The notes beneath the pieces were generated by a model. It saw only the letters and a list, made by a program, of their open reading frames with translations, searched no databases and had not been told where the DNA came from. From NCBI GenBank assembly GCA_021399445.1, contig JAJTUQ010000004.1, forward strand, positions 4,216,001 through 4,280,000: a stretch of DNA of 64,000 nt, given 5' to 3'. Position 1 is the first letter of the stretch. Every line of letters starts with the position of its first letter. The DNA comes from Xylogone sp. PMI_703. Its lineage: Eukaryota; Ascomycota; Leotiomycetes. Below, in pieces: positions 46,605 through 59,287 of the stretch. A program made the translations under genes and the position numbers.

Positions 46605-49600
46605 GGTTTATGACGTTAATTTGTGATGTGCAGAGCTTTTTTGCGTACTCGATGGTTATGGCGAAGCTCGATATCGATGGATGTAGTCGAATTTGCTCTT
46701 ATTCCGGAGGGGACTTCCATCGCCGTCATCGGCACTAGCGATCCTGAGGCGCTGAGGAGCTCGGATAAGGCCTAGACTCGGACATGACTAATTGGAAAAG
46801 ATCTGATAAACTCCGTTGTGGTGGCCTTGTCGGCTGTATCAGGTATCCAGGCAGAAAGAGCGTGGACATCGGCGGCCGAGAGGGCGATGGCCTTTTGGGC
46901 GCACAACAATAAGCATAAGTTTTAATGGGAAGGGAAGCACTTTTTTGTACGATATAAAGAGTCGAAGGTTACATTTTCGTCTAGCTTGCTGATTCGAGGG
47001 CATCTCACACTGGTGCCTCTCTACAGATATCCTGGGCTGTTTTCTATGGCATCTCAGGCGATTTCGCATGCTGAAGTGGTCTGATCTAGGGCATCTTACT
47101 GTGGTACGGAGCGTTCGAGAGCGTGTAGGCTCTTTGGCAAGTCCACGTGTGGCCCTCTGGATTGGGAAATGCAGTCCCTACGCAGTCACGGCCCGCTTAG
47201 ATAAGTATTGAGGCCCCTCCAGGCTGGCCAGCACATATGCGGCGCACAGCATTTGGCAGGGCGGCTTGAGGCTGAAAGAGGTCTTGGCTCATTTCACGCA
47301 CACTCTTCAGCCTCGACACTTTTACCGCCAATAGAGTATTGATCCCCTTTTTCATCCTTCCTGTCACGACAATTTTTTAAAATTGCATGTTTCTGATCCT
47401 CATGAGGCTGTTGGCTTCCCCTCCTGAAAACCCGTAAGCCCAAGGGTTATCGGCATCGGGAGCGGGTGAATTCGACCCCATGGCGTTAGCTTCGATGATA
47501 CCTCCGGTGAGCAACTAATGAGATGCTGCAAGGTGAATGCAGCTGCCCAGCAATATCCAGTGATGGGATGAGACCGACGTGAAACTTTTCGCCGAGACTA
47601 GAAGCCTCCTGAAGACTCACCCGGTGGTTTTCCTCAGCGCAGCACGATGGAATATAGGAAATCAAATCCGGTAATCATGGCGACAAGGAAAATCCGAGCG
47701 AAGGAAGAGGGAGAGAAAGAGAAGAGAGAGAAAGAAACATCCGAAGAGTGAGTTGAAGACTGCAATTATGCGCCGGTCCGCGTTGCTGGACGCCAGTGAG
47801 ATCACGGTACGGTAATCATCTTTGTTCACGAGGTAGCATGCAGGCCAAGTGAAGGTACCGCCACTAACCATCGTCCTCCATAATCACGAGTTGCCGCGCC
47901 GTAAATAGGTAATGGTAGAGTACATGACCTAGAGGCACTATTGAATGGGGAATCTGCTAGACTGTCAGTAGCCGATACGAAGGGCAGATTCCCAACGCGG
48001 GCGGGAATGGAATCATCGTCAGTGCCCAAAGACATACGAAGCAATCAATGCAAGGTAAAGCGAGCCCACCAGCAAAGACCAACACGAAAAGGAAGGAAAT
48101 AGAAGAGAACAACAAAAAAAATCTAAATATACGAGCGCATAGCAAAGTAGAGCATGCAACAGCCGTACCATAGATCCGTACCGTCGCGCATTATTGCCGT
48201 GTAGCCAGAGTCCGTAGAGCACACCACCACGCAGGACCTCGTGTTGGTCATTTCCAGAGCGACAGGCCACAGTAGCGTCGTAGTAACGTTCCCAAGAGAG
48301 GCTCGTAAAGGGCAGCTGTCATACCGTATTCTGGCCCACCGGGGTCACGAAAGGCGACCAGCACAGGCCAGGTGTACCAGTCATGTCCGTCATGACCAGA
48401 CCCTAAGTGGGAAGGTGTGTGACTCCGTTGAGACCTAAGGGCAAAGAAGAAAAAGTCAGTAGGTCAGAAAGTAAGAAAGTAGAGCAAAAAAGGGACAGAG
48501 CGACGGGCGATGATTGGCGAGCGAGGAAAGGGCAGACGCAGAACACCCAGACTCGCCAGAGAACCCAAAGGGCGATCACTGGACCCCCCGTGGGTACTGT
48601 AGGCGAGCACGGCGAGATAAGCAGCGATAGGGTCCCCAAGGAAAGAGAACGAGGAGAAGCCACCGAGGAGCCACAGGAGGACAGCGCGAGCCGACCTCGC
48701 CTTTTTTTAGGGGTCCTGGCTGCAAGGCCCGCGCGTGTGGCCGGGCGTGGATTAAAGGTGGACTAGCGCCCCGTGCGGTGGTGATTGCTGGTTAAGCTTT
48801 CGTGTTGCGCCCCAGGATTGCCCGATTTTCTGCATCGCGGTTACAGAATTGCGGTTTTTTGCCTCGCAACACGCCAGCGCATGATTCAGTTTTGAGTTTT
48901 GCGGGTGTTCCTCCATCAGGTTAGTTTGTCTAGACTTTTTGCTGATGTTCAGAGTACGTGGTGTGTGACGACAGGAGTGGAGATGGGATCGAGATCTGGA
49001 GACTCTTGAGATCTGGGTCTAAAGAAGGAAAGAGAGAAAAGAAGGAAAATCCTATGGCCGGTGTGCAGATACAGTGCAGATGCTTGCGTACTTCCGTATA
49101 GAGTGCGGTACTGCACTGTTTCCCCGCCACCATTATTGGGCGACGAGAGCATACCGACTACTACTGTTGATTCAAAGTGATACTGTATTCTACCGTATTA
49201 CCGTACTGCTGTCCTGTGCTGAGGAACCCCTCGGGCTATTTTTGCGCGGCTAGTGATCGCAAGGTGGCCAGTCGGGCCTCTTGGCTCTTTCTTAGCAGGG
49301 TCGCTCGGCAACACTGGGCCCCCCTAGGCGGATCAACAGGCACCGCACAGGGACGCTGGAGGGGTGAGGGTGCGACTGCTACGTACGGCCAACGGCAATA
49401 CCACAGTAATCCCACAGCACCTGTACCAGAGGTAACCTACGAACCTGCGCCTCGTGGCCACTCCGTCATTGATGGGTCGTCGGCTGCTCGTGTGTGCGCT
49501 GAGGGCAGCAGGCAAACCCGACACGATACCGTATCGCTCCGAACAGCTAGCTATGGTACGGTATGGTACAGTACGGTACTGTGCTGGACCTGAAGCAAAG

Positions 49601-50515
49601 AAGCAAGAGCAGGAAGAAGAAACAGCACAGCCGCAGCGCAACACAACAGCGTAACGCAGCGCACAGGCGAAACCGTACCAAGAAGCCACCAGGAGCCAGC
49701 CAGAGTCGCAGAGAAAAGGGACATGGCTGGGACGGGCTCTAGATTGGCTGCTGACATGGGGGCGCCTAGCTCGGACTACAGTTGGTGGTACACCACACCA
49801 GGAACTCCTTCGGCGTCGCCAGAAAGAAAATCTGCCAGGGCTAGGGGTGCTGGATCGGTAGGTCCCCCGCCAATCAGGGCGTGCACAGGCAATCAGCTAA
49901 GCCTGTTGCAGCCCAACAGCCCTGTTTTGGGACGAGGGCCCCTTCCCCAGAGTTGGCGCTGCCCTGCGCCTGACTTGGCCCGAAACGGCTGCGCGCGTGG
50001 CTGAAAGAGAGGACCAGGAACGGTGGTACCGTAAGAGAGAGGAAACAGAGAGGGCAAGACTGGGCGAAGACAGAGCAAAAAAGACAGAAGGAGAGTACGA
50101 GCAAGCCACCAAGGCAGCACCTCCCTCGTACGGTTCCACCCCCAGTGCGCCCCCAGCAAAGTGCAACCACCACCAGCACCACCACCCGTAGCACCACCTG
50201 CTCCCCCAAAATCCGTGTATATATTCCCCTGCCCGGCCCCATCTCTGCCACGGCAACTGTAGACAACCCACAGCCACTGTGTTTCCTCCCGTACACTTAG
50301 ATCTCACCTTCCTCGGTGCCAATCGTCTCGCTCTATACACTCGTTTAGTGGAGCTCGCTGCATATCATCTTCACCTTCTTTTCACGCTCGTTGCCAGGTC
50401 CCCTTCGTTCGGACCCGTACATATCTTACCGTATATATATACTGCTTACTTCGCTCTCCACCCCGAGACAACAAGACAAGTCAAACTTTATTCTTCCAGC
50501 TCTCCCAATTTGACA
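46605..50515. promoter_or_regulatory. Long divergent intergenic region rich in TACGGTA words
   Basis: Start codons of isu1 and the CRH gene point away from each other across 3.9 kb. TACGGTA/TACCGTA words recur at about 47805-47816, 48175-48183, 48321-48330, 49191-49208 and 50026-50031. A near-perfect inverted repeat CGATAC-C-GTATCG lies at about 49524-49536, and a ten-base tandem block at 49551-49581. Overlapping open frames on both strands at 48.2-50.3 kb look like shadows of biased composition, not genes. A TATATATATA stretch lies further right, just before the CRH gene. Confidence 0.45.
50432..50441 (+). promoter_or_regulatory. TATA box of the CRH gene
   Basis: TATATATATA about 75 bases before the start codon of the CRH gene, a usual distance for a highly expressed fungal cell-wall gene. 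Inferred from position only. Confidence 0.5.
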
Positions 50516-51812
50516 ATGCGTTCCTCAACTCTCTCGGCCTCGGCCCTGCTCGTCGCTGGCGCTGCCTTCGTCAAGGCGCAAACCTTCACGGACTGCAATC
50601 CTCTTGACAAGAGTAAGTTGAGAATTGATTCTTGTTCCCTTTTTTTCTCCAGCTTCATCTAGCTAACATCTCTCTCCAACAGCCTGCCCTACTGATCCCG
50701 CTCTGGGCACTACCCTTCAAGTGGACTTCACCAAGGGCAAGAGTAGCTCCTTCTCCTACGCAGATGGCACCACGCTGAACTATGGCTCCAATGGCGCTGA
50801 GTTCTCCATTGGCAAGGCCACCGATGCGCCTACCATCTCCACCAACGACTACATCTTCTTCGGCAAGATTGATGTCACCCTCAAGGCCGCTCCAGGTGTG
50901 GGTATCGTGAGCAGCTTCATCCTCGAGTCCGATGATCTGGATGAGATCGACTGGGAGTGGCTTGGAGGCAACGCTGGCTCCGTCGAGAGCAACTTCTTCG
51001 GCAAGGGCAACACCACCACCTACAACCGCGCCATCTACCACAATGTTGCCGATGCCATTAACAGCTGGCACACCTACACCATCGACTGGACCTCCGCGTA
51101 CATCAAGTGGTACATTGACGGTAGCCTCGTCCGTACCTTGAACTACGGTGACGATCTGGCTCTCGGCGGCTACAACTTCCCTCAGACCCCCATGAAGGTC
51201 AAGATGGGCAACTGGGTCGGCTGCGCAGACGCTGCTGCTGCCTCCAACCCCGCGACTCAGGGTACTTGCGAGTGGGCTGGTGGTCCAGCCCAGTTCGGCT
51301 CTGGCCCATTTGTCATGTATGTCAAGGATGTGACCATTCAAGATTACGGCTGTGCTACCGAGTACAAGTACGGTGACAACTCTGGCTCCTACCAAAGCAT
51401 TCAGTCCATTGGCAGCTGCCCCGGCGGTACTACCTCTGGCTCTGGCTCCGGCTCTAGCAGTTCCACCACTACCACAAAGGTCACTTCCAAGTCTGCTTCT
51501 ACCACCACAACCTCCAAGAAGCCAACCACCACGACCACTACAACGACCACTGCAACTACTACTTCTGACAAGTCTACCACCACCTCCGCTCCCGGTTCCT
51601 CTCAAAATGGATCCAGCAGTGCTCAGCCATCCACTGTGTCCACCGTTGTTAGCAGACCTAGCTCTGCTTCCAACGGTACGAGCGCTAGCACCAGCACCAC
51701 CCCCACTGCACCACCTCAGGTGAGCCCCAACGCTGCCTCAAGACTGTCCTATGGTGGTCTTGACATGGCAGTCATGGCCATTGGTCTTGGTCTCGGCTAC
51801 CTGGTTATGTAA
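50516..51812 (+). CDS. GPI-anchored Crh-type chitin-glucan transglycosidase (GH16), 2 exons, 408 aa
   Basis: Cell-wall enzyme that links chitin to beta-1,6/1,3-glucan. Exons are 50516-50612 and 50683-51812; the intron splits a Thr codon. A signal peptide covers residues 1-21 ([19 protein letters not shown]). The GH16 catalytic motif DEIDWEWLG has Glu120 (nucleophile), Asp122 and Glu124 (acid/base). The fold continues through WHTYTIDWT and [10 protein letters not shown] and ends at a Cys-containing segment (YGCATEY). Cys-rich starts (DCNPLDKTCPTDPAL) are typical of Crh1/Crh2. From about residue 275 the protein is Ser/Thr-rich, heavily O-glycosylated in relatives, and the end ([17 protein letters not shown]) is a GPI-attachment signal. 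A 316-codon antisense frame across it is a shadow. CRH family is certain, the exact paralogue is not. Confidence 0.94.
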
Positions 51813-53654
51813 ATGTAGGCAATGTGGGAGGGGAGAGAGAAATATGAGGAGAGATGAATAGATGAAGAGACGACAGAGCGGAGGTTTGTCAATGCTATGG
51901 TTCTTGTTCTTTTTTGGATTCCACACAACACGCACGATAATTAATAAACTCACATTGGCATAAAGATGCTCTTCTGCTGTTACTTGCTTTGGTTCTTTTT
52001 TTTTTTACGAGGTTATTATTGAAAGATGCATCCGAAGCATTACACACTTGTTGATGATAAGGAATGAAATTCGGAGGGGGGTCTTTGGTTTTCACACAGT
52101 GTTTCACAAAATGTCTCTTCTGAGAAAAGGGGGGCATTTTAGCATGGAGCGAGGAGTTCTAGAAAATTGGAAAGGTTTTTTCACGAGATCAGAAACTCAG
52201 CCCTGTCTTTTCTTCCCCGTTGTGGGAAGAGGCATGTGCAGTTTCAAGATGGACATAGGACATAGGACATACACTAATAATTATATACTTATATACCTCA
52301 TTCTTATTCCGCATACAAAGCGCGCGGGCGAAACGCATGATGTTTCTGTTGTGAACTAATCTCTGTTTAGTGACTTTGACCCCGTGAAAATTTCCATAAA
52401 TTAACCAAGACCTGCCATTGGTGTGTCTGGTGTCTGCTCTGGTCTGCCTCGTACTCCAAAAGCAAACAACCATTTCGCTTGGCACTAGTCTTGGCAAGGG
52501 TCCCCCCCTTTACGTGGAGTTTTTGGGGAAGGTGGTTTACGTAGCGGTTGGAATACGAGGGTAGAGCCTGCGCCGGCAGCGTACTGCACTGTACTGGGCT
52601 GGACGGGCTGGAAGAAGTTACCCTACGGTCTGACGGGTGTGGTGTGCATAGCGCGATGAGATGGGATCGTGAACTTTCCTTTCCATACGGTGCTGCACTG
52701 CACAGCGTGTAGTGGTGCCCTCTTTCTTTCGTGTGGATATTTGGTGTAGTGCATGCTTTTGTGCTAGTGTTGGTGCTGCTGCTTGGTATTGATACGGTAT
52801 AGTATTGGTCTGGTGTTGGCGCTCTTGGTAGTCCTTGGTACATAGGCTTGGACTTGGGCTAGGGCTTTTCTCCGAGGTTGCGGAAAATAGGGGGGATGGC
52901 TGACGAGGTGAGGCGTTATGTCAGCTTTTAATCTGTACTGGGCAGTTTTGGGGGGCGTGTTTTTCGGAGGGGCGTACCGGTGTTGGGTGAGGAGGTATGG
53001 ATACGGGTGTACGGCACTTATGTATGCGTAGTATGGAGATAGGTTTGATGCGTGGGGAGTAGAGGTACGTACCGGTACGGAGGTACTTGCTGCTGTGGTT
53101 CGCTATGGTTGGTGTGACCGTGAGTTCGAGGCTGGAGAATGGAGAGTGAGGGTCGGTGAACGAGTGCGGTTTGATATGTAAGTGCGTATGTTAGTATTGT
53201 AATATACGTGCACACTTGAAGACGTGGTGAGAAAGGAGAGGAAGATAACAGGACTTCGTATAATATGGAGGCATGTTCCTGCCATTCGATAGCTTGAGGA
53301 GTTGGATGGTACGCTCGATAACGTGTCATGGGTCTTGCATCTGGTCCCGTACTTATCCAGAGTTCGTATTCGAGTGCTGATGTGTGAGTTGGTTACGCGT
53401 TACCGCTTGAATGCAACGACGATTGACAAATCAGAGGGTATACGAAGGTTTAAGAGGTGATTATAGATCTGAGGTAGGGGTGTCTGATGACTTAGTTGCG
53501 GTAAATATGGTAGAGGGTGTTGGTACTCAACGTTTACGAGAGTAATAGTTCGCTCATATTGACAATGATGGTAGGTAGAGGGAGATGATACTCAAAGTTA
53601 CCAGAGTGTATTCCCCTAGGAAGGTTGTGAAGAACGCAAGAGTCTACAAGAGCC
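51813..53654. other. Convergent intergenic region, no gene seen
   Basis: Between the 3' ends of the CRH and beta-mannosidase genes. GTAC-rich words such as GTACGTACCGGTACGGAGG occur around 53064-53083. Only short, overlapping open frames are present. Confidence 0.5.
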
Positions 53655-56289
53655 TCACAGCATGTACCTAAACTCCTTTTCATACTCCCAATCACACAGA
53701 AACCTCGTCTTCACACTTCGTCCATTCAACCCCTTGACGCCAATCTTGACCTCTTCACCAGGTACAAGATCAATAAAGTTATCATCGAACACAGCATCGT
53801 CCCCTTCTTCTATAGGCACCGACACAACCACCCCCGGAACAGGAGCATTGCTCTTCAGAATCACCGTCTCCCCTTCTACTCGCGACGTCACCTTCAAGTC
53901 CTCTGCAAAATGCACAAATTTTAGAGGCTCCGGCCATGATATCCAGCGGGCGAGCTGTTCTCCTGTCTTTGGGTCTACTAGATAGGCTGCAACTACTGTC
54001 GAGTCAGCCTGCGGAATATCGACCTTGGTGATTTCGGTGGTCTGATTCGGCTTCAGAGTCAGCTTCGTGTCCTTCGATGGCAAAGCAACCTCCTTTCCAG
54101 ACCCAATATCAAATGCTCTCAATTGCAGCGTGGCTTCCAACTCTTGCTGGTGGCCATTGACGGCCCAGAGCTCCAACGCTGCTTTTTCCGGCAAGTAGCT
54201 CGAAACAATATAAGGGGGTTGCTTAGTTACAACACGCTCCATGCCAACGACTACCTTCGCCAGGGCACGTTTGGTTATGTAGAAGGAAGGCTTCTTGTGT
54301 AAGTCCACATCTACCAACGCCCATGACGTTCCTGGCCATATATCATTCAGCTGCCATACCAGAATTCCAGAGCAATTCTCCTCTTCCGGACCACGGAACT
54401 CTCGGCGCCAGTGGTTGTATGCGTACTTCATGGCCTCCGCCTGTAAGAACTGTGTGCAGTAAACAAAATCTGCTAAGGGGTTCAACCTGAATCGGAAGTT
54501 CTCTCCCGAGTACATTCCATATCGACGTTGATGGCCTGGCCCCTTATCATGGGCATCGAAAGTCCGTGACTGCCAGTGGCGTTCTCTAGGATTGGTGATT
54601 GCTTTGTGTAAGGTTCTAAGATCCGGCGCGCTCTCAAAGCCGAATTCACTAACGAATCGTGATGTATAGGCTTTGTACTCTTGGTAGGGAGCCATTTTGC
54701 CATGCCATACTGTTCACCTTTAGCCTTCCTGGACACTGGTTTGTTTATTTGCCCGAGCATAACTCACCATCCCATATATGTGTGTCACCAACTGTTGTGT
54801 CATTGACAAATGCACCTCCATAAGGACTTGAACGCCAATATGGAACATTACCAGCCAATCTCTCGCATATTTCCGGCAGCACACGTTCATATATTTTCCG
54901 GGCAGGAAAATCTGTTTTATCCCATGGCCCTTTCTCATCTTTGGGATCATACTCCCAGCCCCATCTCTCAGCCAGCATGTAATCTTCGTTATTACCTGCC
55001 CATATAGCTAAAGACGGGTGGTGTCCAACTCTTTTGACCTGTTGTTCTGCCTCGTTTTTGACATTTTCAACGAAGTCATCTGAAGCAGGATAGTTACCAC
55101 AAGCAAATAGGAAATCCTGCCAAACAAGAATGCCCTCTCGGTCACATATTTCATAGAATACATCAGACTCCACGATACCTCCGCCCCATACTCGTATCAT
55201 CACCTGATTTCCGCTCTTTGCTGCTAGAAGCCAGGCTTCATATCGCTCCCGTGACATGAGAGGAAGCATGAAATCTCCCGGAATCCAACAGGATCCACCG
55301 CAAAAGACGCGATGGCCATTGACCTCGAATACAAAAGAAGTACCTTTAGCATGCTTCAGAGGATGCTGTAACAGTCTTAGCCGGCGTAATCCAAGCGTCT
55401 GAGTCTTCTCGTCGTGTCCTGATAGGATAGCCTTCACGGTGTAGAGAGGTTGGTCTCCATGCGTGAAAGGATACCAAAGTTTTGGGTGACTGAGCTTCGA
55501 TATTGTTTGAAACTTCCCATCTCTGGATGCTTCCGTCTGTAGAGTCTGAACAGTGGAGCCTGCAGGGTCTAATATTTGTATTTGTACCTCCTGGCCTTGG
55601 ACTGGATGTTCAACAGTACCTTTGATTGTAATTTCCGCTGTGTTAAGGTCCTCTGAAACATCATGTGTAACTAATAGCTCACCAATGCTTGATTCATATG
55701 TCTCGAGGTAAATATCTTTCCATGGCCCAGACGTGTTGACAGCAGGTCCCCAGTCCCAGCCCCAATGGCATTGTGTTTTTCTCACAAAGAGCCTCTCAGG
55801 GCCACCAAAATGTACATCAGTCATATTACCTTTATACCCAATCCTCTTCATCTCTTTCTTTGCATACGCAGGTGCATTAGAAAATCGAAGTTCAAGCACT
55901 GAATCTTCTTTCCTACCACGTAATAGCTGGGTAACATCAACTCTGTAAGTGACATGCATATTATTGCCAGAAAGAATATGTTTGTCATTTAAATAGACAT
56001 CGACAATAGTGTCCAGTCCATCAAATACTAAAACAGCATGAGATGATTCTGTTAAAGTAACTGCAGGGACCTTTTCAGTGCGATATGTCCAGTCTGCATC
56101 GTTGACCCAGAGACAATCCAGTTCATTGCAGTCAATGTATGGATCTGGGATAAGTTTGTGGTGCAGAAGGTCAATGAATTGAACAGTGGGGAATTGAGCA
56201 ACAGGAAGAAATGAAGATGCTGTAGAATTATTCAAGGAGCTGGCTTGCTTGAATTGCCAGCCCTTATTAAGGATAATTTTCTGGAGCAT
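53655..56289 (-). CDS. mndB: Beta-mannosidase, glycoside hydrolase family 2, 2 exons, 858 aa
   Basis: Removes terminal beta-mannose from manno-oligosaccharides, the final step of mannan and N-glycan core breakdown. Exons are 56289-54768 and 54709-53655. GH2 domains run in order: N-terminal sugar-binding jelly roll (with WVNDADWTYRTEKVP), an Ig-like middle domain, the (beta/alpha)8 barrel, and two C-terminal beta domains. HWGWDWGP and FCGGSCWIPGDF are family hallmarks. The acid/base Glu435 is in WAGNNED, and the nucleophile Glu529 is in FVSEFG, in exon 2. There is no signal peptide, so it is the intracellular mndB-like subtype, shorter than secreted mndA enzymes. One 58-base intron separates WD from VWHG; it is the only one I can see. 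Confidence 0.93.
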
Positions 56290-59287
56290 CTTCTAGGAAA
56301 TAACTCGAGATGTTCACAGATGAAATGATGTTCAGGAAAGAAATTCGATACTCAACAATTATTTTACAAGAGAGAACATAGCTGGCAATAGTGGTGGTAC
56401 CTCTAAAATGTGGAGATACAACTGAGGGGTAACCCTGTATTCGGAAGTGGTACGGAGGTACAGGCTGGGTTGCAGCTGGTTTTATTCAATCAATCATCCT
56501 GTTACGCGTGACTTGCATGAGTTCAGTGTTAACGCGAGGCTGATGCTGTGGAAGAGGTTAGTGATGCGGAGGGCGCTGCTCCGATTCTCATAGAGGATAG
56601 AGGGGCAAGATGATTTTCGCTATGGTCTCCCCAGCTGTCCTCTCCCGCCTCTCTAGCCAGCTGGGCCCAAGATGCCTAATTCAGGCCTGGTGTGTCAGGC
56701 ATTTATACCACCAATCCCCCAAACTGATGTTCTTTCCCTGCATAAACATGCGGATTTTACCTTCGTAGCATTTCCAGCCCGGTTTTGCATAACAGAATGA
56801 ATTCATCTATGAAATTATAGCATATAAAGTACTTTAATGTGATGACTGTCACATACGACCATAGACTGAGGAAAACTGGGCATCCCGTCCGCTCTGCCAT
56901 ACATAAGCCTCAGATCGGAGGTCTAGTAGTTGGGTCGGTGACGACCAGCGAATCCCCTCTGTTGTATGTTTTTTTGGTATTTTTCCCTTTTATCCTTTTT
57001 TTGGCAGCTAAGAGTGAAAAGTAATTTATCTTCATGTTATTTATTATAATGCTCACAATCACTTTATTTAAGCAAATTGGTATGTCACTCTCGCACTTCA
57101 TTCTGTACCCCAAGCCCCTCTCCTTCAATACAAGGCTGGAGATCACTTTATATCGTTACTTTTGTTTTGAATACCATAACATTGTCCACAGCCGTTTTCA
57201 AGCCGTTCATAGCTGGTATATTATGACCTTTACTCTGTACAGTAACAGCACCCTGATGTTAGCTACAATATACTTTTTCCAAATGAGTCTGTACAATCAA
57301 GCCGATAGGATGGATGAGCCAACGCATGGAGCGGTTAACGGCGCATCAAACTGAGGAGACAACACGATGGTGGTTGAATGTATTTCCAAGTACAACCTAG
57401 TTTAGATTCCTAATTGCGAATAATTGCGAATTTGCGATCTTACTTACAGATATGTCTGCTATTGTGTGATCCTTTACTCTGTAGGCGAGCCCCGATTGTT
57501 GCCTCCTCTTCTCGGAGGTTACCCCTGTGTGACCACTGCGGAAACTGGACGATTATGGAATCTCAACCTGACTGCCAAGGACGTTACATGGTCAGGCTTA
57601 GTATTTATCCCTTGTATAATATGGCCGTATGGCTATGAATTTGAGTAAACGGTCGCAACTTTGCGAAGTATGAATATTTATAGAGGCCATGTGCATAATC
57701 AGAAGTGTACTGCATGGTATTTCAGGATCGGTACATCCGTGTTGTACACAGCTTCACTACCATATTCCCCTCACCAGTATTAAAGATGTCGACAAAGAAG
57801 CCTAATTTGTTACCAGTGAGTCCAAGATCCAGTTCATAGAAAGTATAATCACGACCTAGATAAAAGCAATCCGAGATCCATATAACAACGAGTACACAGT
57901 TGTTGGTACAGATTCAACAACCGCTACATCTGCATACCATATCCCATCGCTGGAAAATTTCAGTAGATTAAAGGTCGATTGTCCATATTCCAGAAGAGGT
58001 TCATGGATAATCAAATTTCGATGCATGCTACATCGATTGGTAGCAGTGGGCCGAAGGATGCCTGTCGTGTGATTGGAAATGTTCACACGGAATTATGAAT
58101 GATAAGCATAAATGATGGAGAGGTGGATACGGAGCAGGTGCCGTTGTTCAAATCAGGACAACCTACCAATGATCAGCACAAGTGCCGGGAAGCGCATTCT
58201 TACGGAGTACAGGGTTGGCTTCCTCCTCTGAAAGAGGCAAAGCGTCCGTTAAGATACGGCAACCTCATCTTGGCACTGGTGATTGCGTGCTGCCAGAGGT
58301 TAAATCAGAATCATAATTCGACGCTATATATGACTCTGTATATAGACGAGAGTGGGTATATGATCTTGATTATACGCTGCTATGATTCCTTGTCGCATAA
58401 TGCTATTATAAACCGTCTCCTGAATGGGTTGTTTTGAGTCTTCCTGTGTAGAGGTCAACTTGTTTGCATGATAGGGCAAGCTGCGGAAGGGGCGCAATAA
58501 TATCCCGGTCCCCTGATATACCCCCCGCCTTCTAGCATCGGCGCGAACAACGGCCCAGTCATAGGATCTCATAGCACCTTGCTTTCCATCAAGCTTGCAC
58601 CGTCTTGGCGCCTTAATACAGAAGGTCCTAACCACCAGATATATTAAAAGAGATCGGACCTGAGAAACAAGTATCTTCTAAGTCTTGGCTTTTGAAGCTT
58701 TGGCGGTCTTGGGACCTTAATACAGAAGGTAGCGATGCTTGTTGAATATATGTTAAGCAATTGGGCTCGGGAGTAAGTTATGGATAGGGAAGGCTCTTAT
58801 TCGGTTCGTTGAGACCACCGAACATGCCGCAGAGCTCGGCATGTACACGCTATCTTATCATCCTTCATCATTTGTGATTCCAGAGGCAGCCAAGAATCTC
58901 GGCAGGCACTTCTCTGCTTCAGTATACGATCAATTGGTTCTCGATGTGCTTGTCTGCAAGATCAACAGGGCAAGACTTCGCAGTTATGCGTCGGACTCGC
59001 CATCTTTTCGGTCCTCCTTCTCATCTTGGATTTGGAGTGAGGTGGGATGGCTTTTCAATCAAGTCTTTCGTTGTTCGACTTGATTTGATTAGACTATCAT
59101 GGAAACGGATTGCTAAGTGATAATTAGGAAACGTTACAATCTTCTGAAGATTTGAAGGACTGGATTTTTGTATATATAGGTGGATGAGCTCCCTCTCTCT
59201 GGATATCAAGCAGCAGTTGTCTTTTCAATATTACTTCGGCTTCTTTCATCCAAGTCCTGTGGCTCTAGAAGTAGTCAATCATCCACA
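56290..59287. other. Long divergent intergenic region
   Basis: Three kilobases hold the promoters of the beta-mannosidase (left) and trypsin (right). A 25-bp imperfect direct repeat with a perfect 16-base core (CCTTAATACAGAAGGT) occurs at 58602-58626 and 58706-58730. TATATATA lies at 59171-59178. No open frame is convincing. Confidence 0.5.
59171..59178 (+). promoter_or_regulatory. TATA box of the trypsin gene
   Basis: TATATATA about 110 bases before the chosen trypsin start codon. Its position also argues against using the in-frame ATG at 59180, which would sit at the TATA element. Confidence 0.5.

Noticed and set aside
49874..50340. Overlapping open frames upstream of the CRH gene
   Set aside because: Compositional shadows in a TACGGTA-rich promoter; no domains and three frames open at once.
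50655..51605. 316-codon antisense frame across the CRH gene
   Set aside because: Mirror of codon bias in the real gene; Gly/Ala/Val/Arg-rich with no domain.
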